Below are positions 1 through 9,400 of a stretch of DNA of 64,000 nt, piece by piece. Source of the stretch: Crocodylus rhombifer. Lineage: Eukaryota; Chordata; Crocodylia; Crocodylidae. A model generated the notes under the pieces. It did not search any database. It was not told the origin of the DNA and was given only the letters and a program-made list of their open reading frames with translations. The DNA is taken from contig JAVSML010024346.1 in the NCBI GenBank assembly GCA_038503035.1, positions 310,001 through 374,000 of the forward strand, written 5' to 3'. The position numbers were made by a program, and so were the translations under genes. Position 1 is the stretch's first letter. Each line of letters begins with the position of its first letter.

Positions 1-58
1 CTTTCCTCACCCTACTTCCCCAAAACTAGTAGCTACTCCTATTTCTACTTGTCGACAG

Positions 59-131
59 CAGTGGTTCTCAACTGGGGTGCCATGACATCCTTTCAAGAGT
101 GCTGCAGGGCTCAGCAGGGAAGGGAGGTGGG
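59..131. mobile_element. hAT-type element, left end only
   Basis: The segment opens with CAGTGGTTCTCAACTGGGGT, the terminal motif of many sauropsid non-autonomous hAT elements. It runs into a second element that starts at 132. I could not find the matching right terminus, so the extent is unknown and this entry covers only the visible 5' part. The family is assigned from the terminal motif alone. Confidence 0.5.
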
Positions 132-1083
132 CAGGGTGATTAAAAATCCTTTTTTTTTTTAAATAAAAAATTGGATTTAAAAAAAATTTAATCAGATTGT
201 TTTATTTAATCATATTTTTTGTTAAGACCCATATAAAGATAGTTTTAATTTAAGATATGTTAGACCTCAAATATGTCATCATGGAATAGGGATTATAACT
301 TTTAACTAAAGAATATTTGAGAAAATATATTCATGTAACCTCTTCAGAAAAGTTTTATAAATACGTCACAACAGGCCATGGACTGGGACTATATTAGGGG
401 CCCAATCTTATGGGGTTCCCAGAGGCTCCTCTATAGATTAGTAAAGATTAACGAAAATCACTCTACCCAATGGGACTCAGGGCTCAGTCTAGAAGATCCC
501 ATTAAGCATCTCTGTGATGCTTAGTTTCAGTTCTCACACTGTGGGTTTATGTCTCCAGAGATAACACCCTTAATAACAGCAGTGTATGGAGATGGGAGAT
601 GACAGAGCTGATTAGCTACCCATCAACCCTGGTGTCTCTCTGCAAGTTTGTGTACACAGAGTCAAGCCCTTACCTCTCTCTAAAAGTGCAAAGTTTCAAG
701 AATTTAAATGAACAGAAGATTGTTGGGTGTGGAGTAGATCTGGGCAAGGAGGAGAAGTCTGAAGATAAATGCAAGGGGGGAAAGGCAATAAAAAAACAAA
801 AGAGAAACATTTTGAGCGCCATATTCCAGAAGTCTTGAGGGATAAGTTTCTGAGTATACCCTCTCCACTGATTTGAGCTCTAGTGAGGGAATGGTATGGT
901 AGAAAGGAAAACTTATCATGGCAGCAGGCCATGAAAGAGACCCAGTTTGGGAATATTTTAATGAAAGTTATATCAAACAACAAGAATGCACTTTTTGTAG
1001 AAAACAGTGATTAAATCGAGGTGTCCTGACCAGTGACTTCAATCATGTTTTAAATTGATTTGATTTAAATCAAATCCACCCTG
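132..1083. mobile_element. hAT-like element with TIRs and near-perfect TSD
   Basis: The left end reads CAGGGTGATTAAAAATC. The right end, reverse-complemented, reads CAGGGTGGATTTGATTTAAA, so the termini are inverted repeats of one another. The flanking 8-mers are GAGGTGGG (124-131) and GAGGGGGG (1084-1091), which match at seven of eight positions and suit a hAT target duplication. A 20-bp perfect palindrome sits at 1057-1076 just inside the right end. The interior is AT-rich, and its open frames of under 100 codons have no recognisable transposase. It appears to be a non-autonomous copy inserted into the element that begins at 59. Confidence 0.65.
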
Positions 1084-2633
1084 GAGGGGGGAAAAACCAA
1101 ATGAAGACGGGAGTGTCTGCTCCTGCTGCAGCTGCTTCCCTGTGCAGCCCTGTTTGTCCCTCCTGGAAACAGGCATGCAGGGCAGTCCTACCTGGCAGTG
1201 GCAGCACACTAAAGATAAATTAGGTAAGCTGTGACTTTATAGTAGTTCTCACCCAAGTGAATTCAACTTCAGGCAAGGTCTGAAGGGGTCCCTTGACCTG
1301 TAGAAATGCCACAAAGCAGAGCATAGGGCCTAGCCCTGCTCTACCAGCTCTCTGTTCGCTGTAAAGCCACTAGTGTTTGTACTTGCACTTGAAACCTCTT
1401 TTCTACACTCACCCCCATCCTTTCCTGAACAATGCCCGCTTCCCTGAGCTCAGGGCTACCATACCCCAAGGCACTGAACTGCTGCTCATACCTCCCTTCA
1501 TGCCACAAATACTGCTGGGGCCATTTTGCCTGTCTCCTCTCCTTACTCCAGTAGCACATTCAGCCAAGTCCTGTGTGTCCCAATGCTAATCACTGATGCA
1601 GACAGCTCTGGGTCACTGTAGGTTTGTAGGTTCTTCCTCCTGTTACAGCCTCTTCCTTACACTGCCCCCTAGTCAACAACTGACCATAAGTGTCCAGCAC
1701 ACAGGGAACTGTAATTCATCATTTATGGTTGTATTTCAGCTGCTGCTTGTTCCCTAAATAATTACAGAGGATTTAAAGCTAAGCCAAAAAGCAGCAGCAT
1801 GGGTTTGTGACCCCTCCTGCTTTGCTGGGCTATATGGAAGGCTTCTGACAAAAAAAAAATTCCCCTGAACAACATTTTTTAGACTAGAAATTTAGATTTG
1901 GCAAACCCAGGATAATTACAGGCCCAGAGAACAGTTGACTTCATGATGTCACAAGCAATCAAAAGCTGAACAATGCAGATGCAACTGACTTTTTAGTCAA
2001 GAGTGTTTTATTCCCTTCCACCAATACTTCCTAACGGCAATGCCTACTCGGAGTTTGCTAAAGTTTCAACAAAGTCTTCAGTTGTTTACTTTAAAAAAAA
2101 ATTGTCAGGACCATCAATAAATCACCCACTTGACTCAGGAAACTCTCATTCCCCAGCCTCAAAGTGTGCACATAATTTTTTCCAGCTTTCTTCACAAAGG
2201 AGTGACCAAAGCCACCATCTCACATCGTAAGAAATCTTTTCCAGCTCACTGCTAGGGAACTGCCACTGGGGATGAAGTAGGTGAAGGGATCACTGCCATG
2301 GCCTAAAAAGCAACTTGTTACAAATATGGCAGTGAGTGTGGCACAGTCAGGTGCTGTGGCATCCGGTCCCTGTGTGAGGAGGTAAGCCCCCTTCTCCTCC
2401 ACCCCACACCCACTCCAGCTACCCTAGTGCCAGTAGCTGGTGGCCCTCAGGACTGCCAGCATTGCTGCCCTTCCCTGCTTGGCAGCCCCTGTTCCAGCCT
2501 GGCCTCCCATCCCTCCCTGAGTGTGCTCTGCCGCAGGTAGGTGATCATGGGGCTGCAGCAGCACTTTTGAACCCAGCTCATCCCACTCACTCTCAGGGCT
2601 CGCAGGAGGGGCCATGGAGGCAAATGGCTTCAG
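1084..2633. other. Intron, nothing recognised
   Basis: No gene, SINE or LINE is recognised in this stretch. The part from about 2340 to 2620 is richer in G and C than its surroundings and could be an old repeat. The short frames on both strands have no domain-like features. Confidence 0.4.
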
Positions 2634-2977
2634 TCACAGACAATAAGGGTGGGAAAGGACCCCAGGAGGTCACATCTAGTCCAACCCCTGCTCAAAGCAG
2701 GACCAGCCCCAATTATATCATCCCAGCCAAGGCTGTGTCTCAAAAACTTCCAAGGATGGAGAGTCCACCACTTCTCTGTGTAACTTGTTCCTAGCCTCCT
2801 AGTGAGAAAGTTCTTCCTAATATCCAACCTCATCTTCCCTTGCTGCAGCTTGAGCCCATTGCTCCTGGTTCTGTCATCTGCCCCCACTGAGACCAGTCCA
2901 GCTCCGTCCTCTTTGCAACCCCCCTGCAGGAGTTGAAGACTGCTATCAAATCCCCTCGGTCTTCTCTTCTGTAGTCA
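2634..2977 (-). mobile_element. CR1 LINE, 3' end, antisense
   Basis: This carries the highly recognisable reversed CR1 3' region: an aaggaccccaggaggtcac-type start, then atctagtccaacccc, then cttgagcccattgctcc and tctgtcatctgcc. In the element's own orientation this is the C-terminal end of ORF2 plus the short 3' UTR. The copy is 5'-truncated, as most CR1 copies are, and encodes nothing intact. Close relatives at 25355, 37307 and 51610 in this window show it is a family. Confidence 0.93.
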
Positions 2978-3128
2978 CCAGTGTATGAGATTTGTAGAGG
3001 AGCAAGCTGGCTGGCAGGGTTCCTCCCAGGTACAGACCGGGGGGCGGGGAGAGGGCAAATGACTGAAAGAGCAAGCCATGGTGAGGTGAGGTCCTGCCCC
3101 CAAAGCCATCACTTGGCACCAGGTAGAC

Positions 3129-3253
3129 GAGCGGTTCTCGCCAATTTTACCCTCGTGGCTCCCTCCACAACTTTTGTGAATTTAGATTCTCACTCGGTGA
3201 CCGGGTGCTATTAAATGGGGGGCCTGGAGGCTAAAAAGGTTGAGAACCAACTG
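3129..3253. mobile_element. Short hAT MITE
   Basis: The left end GAGCGGTTCTCGCCAATTTT and the right end, reversed as CAGTTGGTTCTCAACCTTTT, are degenerate copies of the CAGTGGTTCTCAACCTTTTT terminus common in sauropsid hAT MITEs. The unit is about 125 bp. No convincing 8-bp target duplication was found, so the limits are approximate. Confidence 0.6.
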
Positions 3254-3818
3254 GGATAAGAGTACATGCTTAACAAATAGTGTTACAAAGGGACATTGCA
3301 TCTTCTTATGCTATGTGAAATACAGGACACAAAGCCAAGCAACAAAGAAAACAGACACTGAGCCCCTTGCTTGGTCACTAGATTCTGCCATCCCTAGTTG
3401 CAACAAGTAGTCCTCTACTCTAGGGATTAGCTCCACTGAAGTCAGACTGGCTGCAAAGAAGGAGCAATAAAATGCTTTCTTCAACTGGGGCCAACGGGAA
3501 ATCTTCCTCTGGCACCCAAACCAGCATGGCTTGAGGAAGGACTTTAAGGGTTGGGCTCCCAGTGCATGAAAACAAGTGGTTTATTCAGCAGAGAAACTTA
3601 CTCTGGAATAGCGGAAATGGCTCCCAGTAGAACCTCATTACTTTGCGCTGTTCGGACAACCTGTTCGGAGTGACTGAGTTTGCCAATTAGCGGTTACGCA
3701 AATGCACATGGACGAGGAAGCACAATCCGTCACAGGACAGATTTTGCTCACTTCTGACAGCGCAGTTCTGCCTTAATTCTTTATAATCCTACCTCAGACA
3801 ATTTCTTAGAGAGGAAGG
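3254..3818. other. Intron, nothing recognised
   Basis: This stretch lies between the hAT MITE and a SINE. I see no gene or clear repeat in it. Confidence 0.4.
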
Positions 3819-3930
3819 AGGGTTCAGTGATCAGGGCACTGGCCTAGGACTGGAGAAACCTGGGTTCAGTTTCCTGCTCCACCACAGACTTCCTGCCTGA
3901 CCTGGTGCAAGTCCCTGAGTACTCGTCTCT
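3819..3930 (+). mobile_element. MIR/CORE-type SINE, 5' part
   Basis: The sequence contains a degenerate tRNA-like A box (agtgatcagggcactgg), the phrase ggcctaggactggagaaacc, a B-box-like gggttcagtttcc, and the CORE-type phrase ccacagacttcctgcctgac followed by tgcaagtccctgag. This order is that of MIR/CORE-SINEs in sauropsids. Only the 5' half is preserved. Confidence 0.8.
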
Positions 3931-4107
3931 GTGGGAGGTTATTCCACAGTAGCTATTTCAGATGAACTAATCCTGATCAATTCCCAGTGTAACCAATGTT
4001 GTTCCAGAATAAGTGTCTCCAACTGGGTGGCATTCAGGAATAGTTTTTGTGCTTTAATTCAGACTCCCCCTAATCCAAATTAATTCGTAAGTGTAGATAA
4101 GCCCTAA
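3931..4107. mobile_element. Fragment resembling a DNA transposon end
   Basis: The stretch contains ttattccacagtag, ttccagaataagtgtc and a terminal gtgtagataagccctaa. The last motif resembles the 'gtctacacaagccct' termini of a common reptilian DNA element. No left terminus or target duplication is visible. It abuts the MITE that starts at 4109. The assignment is tentative. Confidence 0.4.
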
Positions 4108-4108
4108 A

Positions 4109-4515
4109 TACCATATTTAGTCCCATATGACACACACCTTTCCCTACAAAAATCAGCCCTCCAAAATCAGGGTACATGTCCTAAGCGGGGAAGGTGATTT
4201 TCTTCACCGGAATAGAAGCATGGAGATGGTGTGCTGCAAAATGCCTGCTACTTCTCTCTGACACAGCAAGCTGAAAGGGCAGAATCCAGTTTTAACGTTT
4301 TCACAGTTGCTGTCGAATTGGCAGCAGCTTTTGGCTGAGAAGCCAAAAGCTGCTACTAATTTGGCACCCGCTGTGAAATGGTTAACACTAACTTCTGCCT
4401 GAAATAGCCAATGAGCTCCTGCGTGCAGCCAACCATGATTCTGGAAAAATCTTCTGCATTCGACTTTCCAAAAACCAAGTGTGCATCTTATTTAGGGGCA
4501 CATGCAATAATATGG
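4109..4515. mobile_element. Fold-back MITE
   Basis: The left end taccatatttagtcccatat and the right end (reversed: tccatattattgcatgtg) share short termini. The interior has acaaaaatcagccctccaaa on one side and tttccaaaaaccaagtgtgc on the other, a layout I associate with a widespread vertebrate MITE whose consensus resembles 'taccgtatwtactcgcatataacacgcac'. Its centre is a long inverted repeat, with arms 4291-4336 and 4341-4386 around a four-base GAGA loop. The arms agree at 36 of 46 positions, and the innermost 14 bp are perfect. Any RNA made here would fold into a long hairpin. Confidence 0.65.
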
Positions 4516-4633
4516 AAGAAGACAAGATAGCAGCTGGAAACAGGCAGAAGCTACATGGAGACAAGTGGCAGTCTTAGCACATTAGCAACTTAGCCCTGGT
4601 GATGTTTTCCAGGCATTATGCCAAAGGCAAGTT

Positions 4634-6020
4634 TTAAGGAGGCTTTTGAAAGAGAAAGTTGAAATGGTTTATAGGAAGTTCCTCATGTCTGTGGGGCAGC
4701 ATGAGGGATGAAGGGACTTTAATAAGCAAGTGGCTGACAGGGGCAAGCAACACTGGCTGACTTGTGGTATGAGCAGTCCCTTGCTGGTGAATGAGGGACA
4801 GGTCAGGTGGAAGGAGGCCACAAAGAGCCTTGGAAACGAAGGCTGGCAGCTCATGGTTCATGCAGTGCAGAAGAGGGAGTGGGGATGCACAGAGTGGGTG
4901 ACAAGGTCGGAGCACTGGGCTGGGGGAATGGTCTTCGCAGCCATGTCCTGGATGGACATGAGCAGAGCAAGGCTGCATTCATAAGGGGTAGAGAGGAGGA
5001 TGTAGAAGCAATTGAGACAAGGGAGGCTGGATGAGAGTCCTCCCCATGCAGATGGACAGAAAAGGCTGTAGCACAGAGGTGCACACAGAGAGGATTGGCA
5101 AGGCTTCGATGGAGGAAAGGTCTAAGTTGAAGGGGATGCACAGGTTACAGGCCCTACTGATTGGGTTATGACAGTCCCCAGGCAGGGACTGGAATAAAGA
5201 GCCACATTCAGCTTGAAGTGACAGCTACTACTCAAGGCAAAGAGACAGACTGAGACAGTAACTTGGACAGGAGACAGGTTTGAAGCAGAACTGTCGATCT
5301 GTGAGATGTCAACGCAAGCATGGATTGTGGCTTGTGTTCATGAAGACGGACACCCGGAAATAAGGTGTCGGGGGGAGAGAAGGGAGCAAGGACGGAGCAC
5401 CCCATGGAGTCTCCAGAGATGGCTGGAAGCAGGATGAGGAGGAAAACCTGGAGAGAATGACTGGAGAGGCAGGAGGAGACCCAGGAGAAGACAGAGCCTC
5501 AAAGACCAAAGGGGAGGGATAAGATGCTGAGAGCATGACAGGCTATCAAAAGTGGCCGGCAAGCCAAGGAGGCTGTGCAATGCAGAAGAGCCTCTTAGCC
5601 TTGGCTGGAAAGGTCATCAGACAATATGTGGATGGCAAGGTATGGGGAAGGCTGACACGGACCCGGAGGAGAGGAACTCCAGATAGCTATTATTAACAGC
5701 ACGTTCAACGAGCTCAGAGATGAAGAGGGAGCTGGAAGGACTGTTGGAGGGGCAGGCAGAGTCAAAGCCTGGTTTGGGCTTCCTGTCAGAGGAAAGAACT
5801 ATGTAATATGAAAAGAAAGAGCGAGAGACGAGTATGAGAGCAAGGAGGAGCATAAGGGAGGGGATGACAGTTGCCAAGTGAGAAATCAGCAGACAGTGGG
5901 ATGGAGTCACGGGGGACTTTGAGAAGGAGCATTAGCATATCGCCCACATCTGCGACGGGAGGAAGAGAGGCGCCTAGGACGAAGAAGGGAAGGCAGCCCA
6001 AGGGCCGGGGCCAGTGCAAT
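4634..6020 (-). mobile_element. L2-type LINE, reverse transcriptase part, decayed
   Basis: Read on the minus strand, 5674-5722 gives ELVERAVNNSYLEFLSS, which resembles the L2/CR1-clade fingers segment 'LLERAVYNRCLEFL'. Plus-strand phrases such as aacagcacgttcaacgagct, gaggaaaacctggagagaat and acatgagcagagcaaggctg follow the order of reversed L2 ORF2. The reading frame is broken into pieces under 120 codons, so it is a dead fragment. It ends about 300 bp downstream of the FAM168A exon in the gene's direction, and its own sense strand is the same as the gene's. Confidence 0.8.
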
Positions 6021-6035
6021 CCGTAAATACAGTGG

Positions 6036-6090
6036 AGACTGAGAGGCGCTTAAACACGACGGCAATGGGGCCCATGTAAACACTGCAGAT
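6036..6090 (+). mobile_element. SINE/L2-like 3' tail fragment
   Basis: The phrase gagaggcgcttaaacacgac followed by ggcaatggggcccatgtaa resembles the 3' tail shared by sauropsid MIR-type SINEs and L2 ('gaggcgctcagatactacgg'). Only about 55 bp are visible, in the opposite orientation to the adjacent L2 fragment. Confidence 0.5.
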
Positions 6091-6323
6091 TAGACTAGAG
6101 AGGAAGTGTGTACCTCACCCCAGGGACTGCAACATGTTCTGTGGTGTATTTTGGGGAAGGAAAGCTGCATTAGTAATGGGAGAGCTTACTACAGCCTCCA
6201 CGCTACTACTTATTTGTTGAACCCCATGGAGACAGCTGGCTTTCATGTGCCAAAAAACCAAGGAGCAAGTGAGTTTCTCCCACATCTTGCTGAATAATTT
6301 CCAGAACAGAGACTTGTTTTTAC

Positions 6324-6404
6324 CTGGGGCGTAGCCAGGGCTGCTGGTTGGATACATATTTGGGTTGTAGGCAGGGGCAGCTGCGGGATACCCAGTTGGA
6401 TAAC
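6324..6404 (-). CDS. FAM168A: FAM168A internal coding exon
   Basis: On the minus strand an acceptor (ctctctccttctcattgcag) precedes the exon and a donor (CAG|gtaaaaac) follows it. The exon is 81 bp and phase 1 at both ends, so it adds 27 residues without shifting frame. The product begins [14 protein letters not shown] and ends [10 protein letters not shown]. That matches, from memory, the second coding exon of FAM168A (TCRP1/KIAA0280), including its length of 27 and the C-terminal SP-x-YAP that separates it from the paralogue FAM168B. FAM168A is a small Tyr/Pro-rich vertebrate protein reported to promote survival after DNA damage through DNA polymerase beta. The first coding exon should lie at higher coordinates and the next one below 1. 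Neither was found here. FAM168B is the main alternative. Confidence 0.82.
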
Positions 6405-9400
6405 CTGCAATGAGAAGGAGAGAGACGTTACACTGCTGTCAACAACAGTCAGGAAAAAAAATCAGGAGAGAATAACCTTAGAAGAAAAATAAAACTCTCT
6501 GTAAATGTACACGTCATCGGCAGAGGTTTTGGAGCAGAAAATGTATTATTGGATGGGCCATGTTGAGAACAGAGGTGTGTTCAATACAATCTGTAGAAAA
6601 CTACCAAGAAAATACATAAGTTGAAGGAGTCTGATGATGACAAACCAGAAGTGGATTCAAAAGATGTTCATTGGCTGCTTTTGTGGACATATTAATGATC
6701 TCCCAGGACAAGTTCAAGAGAAGAGCCACACATCCGAGCCCACGGTTTGCTACATGGATAATCACTGAACTTAAAAGAACAAAACTCAAGCGAGGAAACA
6801 TTGCTACCACCTCTTGCTGATCCAGGAGGCGTGGTGCTGTGAGCCGAGGGCGTTCTGCCTCTTACTAGAAATCTCCATGTCACGACGTGCTCCCGCACAC
6901 AATACATGTATCCAGCAGCACGTGCATCTGTCAATAAACCACTCTTTTAGTGTCGGGTCTCCTTTATCCAATCAATTAATGATAATCCCTGGAGTTCAAA
7001 CCATTGGGGGTTATTCTTGGTTTGGTTTTCACCGCCCACAACTGTTTTACAGATCTGGTTTGGTACCGCTCAACACAATTGCCTTCTTTCTTCCCTTTGC
7101 ACTCACTATATCCCTCCTACAGTTTCAATGAGTTGGGCGTTCTTTGCTTCCTGCTGCTGAGTGGAGCTGTGCAGCGTTTACCAGCGGCGACCATTTCCTC
7201 GGTCTCTCTAGGTACTTAAGTCGCCCCCTTCCTATGACAGATACAGGTCAGAGTGGGACAAAGTCAATCCTAGGTGGTCTCCTATGTCAGAGTAGACTGG
7301 AGCCAGTAATAATAAGGCCCACATCAGAGATCCAAATCAATCTTCTTGCATTAAACAAAACCAAAATTACTGCTTCCTTCCCCGGTTGGTCCCACTGTTA
7401 AACCCCCAGCCGTGTTTTCATACCCCGCGTGGCTATGCTTGCACTGTTAAACCTTCTGCAATCTAGGTTTCTAAAATTTGGCCTCCAGAACTAATCCGAG
7501 TGCCGCGAAGATGTTTTTTAAAGGTAATTTGAATGCATCTAATTCAACAATCATGACCATTCTACTGGAATAAATGATTGTATGTTTTACCCTCTCATTT
7601 TCATCAGTGTTACATTTGGCTTCTAAATCAGGTTAATTAAAAATTGCTGTAGTTAAGGCTGGATATGCTGTAGCTTAACAGCTCCCCCCGCTGCCCCGCT
7701 AAATATAAAACCTATGTTGCTGATGCGCTTGGGCATACACAGGGTTTTAGCAATCAAGCAGCAATTTGGCATGTTATTTATAGATCCAGTGATTGCACAC
7801 ATCGCCTTAATGATGAAGACCCTAAGTCAAAAATATCCACATTTCATCTCCTGTTCACTGGATTTTTTTTTTGAAGCTTCTTTTCTCCCTCCAGGTTGCT
7901 AATGGCCATTGGTACCGACTTTTTCTACGCCTAAAGCCCAGCCCCTGAATACACTGAGCTGGAAACATCTTCCATTACTGGAGCCAGATGGGATCCCCAG
8001 CATCATGGCTGTGCAGAAGAGAGGACCAGTGCCATCTCTGTACCACTGACCCATTTTTTTCTGCCATGAAAGGAATCAAGAGAGGGGACATCAATTATGC
8101 TCCTTACAACTGGAGACAAAACACGACGGACCAGACTCTGTTCCATCTATTAAGTGCACACATGGACATCGATGCCTAAATGTGATCCTATTCCATGCTG
8201 CTCATGTCCCTGAAAAGACCTTAAATACATCTACTTTTGCAGCACACCATCATCTTTGCTTTTCAAATAACTCACAAAAAAGCAGAAAGTAAGAAGAAAA
8301 CCCATCCACCTTCTGCATTAATGTTTTTTCAGAGACTTGAGCAGAGCGGCATAGGATGACACTTAGGCACCTAAATCCACTTCCACAGCTAATAGGGAGA
8401 AAAGGAGCTGGTCCCCAGAAGTTAACTGAGATGGCTGGCATGATAATGAGGAGGAGGAGCTGCAGCTGAAGCAGGCTAGGAGAGAGAAACCCCCAGGACA
8501 TATTGTCCACGTCAAACCCTTTTCAGTACGTTCACCCCCGGTGGGAAGCCAGTGAGACCATGGAAGCTCCTCCTGTGACACCTGGAGCCTTTTGAATGTA
8601 TTTATGGTCATTAGATATTTCCTGTTAATTAGGGTCCTTGCCCTAAGAACAGCATATGATGTCCAATCTCCTTCACCTACGTCTTTTTTGACCAAAAGCA
8701 TTGAGCAGGGTTGGCTCTGGAGACCTTTCCATCGCTCCCTTTTCTTACACTAGGTCAGGCTAAGGCAAGGCAACACATTGGAAGGGTCTAGTGCAGGACT
8801 ACGTGAATTGAAATACAGCCTAAATGCATCCCTTAGGGTGAATTCAACCTGTATAGCACATGTGAAAGACCAGGGTGTACCAGGTGTATAGACTTCAGTA
8901 CCACAGCCTTCCTCCTAATCAAAGCAAGAGCTCAGAGGCCAACGGGGGTCGGGTCAGATTCCCTGACCTCTTCAAGACAGTCTGTGATATGTTCAGCCTC
9001 AAATGGCTGGAGCAGGAATTTGCAACACATGTGGAAAGCCCCACGACCTAAATAAAACAGGCCAAAGTCAAATACACCAGAGCACTTGTACTTCAGTTCC
9101 TATATATGAAAAATGTGACCTGTGTTTTTGTAGCATTTTATTGAACTGTCTGAAGTCTTGTGGGCCTGTTGACAGACCTTTTTTTATGGATGTCTCGAAA
9201 AAAAGATCACTTTTCAAATAAACCAGGATTCAGTGAAAGAGGCCAACGCATGCAGACATGGAGTGTGGATGGACTTTCGTTCTGTTCTTCCCCCGCCCCA
9301 ATCACACGTAGTTTGCTACTGTGCGAGTCGACCTCCCACAAACTATTATTGCCTCTGGTTGACTTAAGGAAAGACAAGGGAAAACTGTCAGGGATTTGCC

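Noticed and set aside
1..6323. Next FAM168A coding exon downstream of 6324
   Set aside because: I looked on the minus strand for the alternative exon expected to follow and for a splice-bounded frame, and saw none. It probably lies outside the window.
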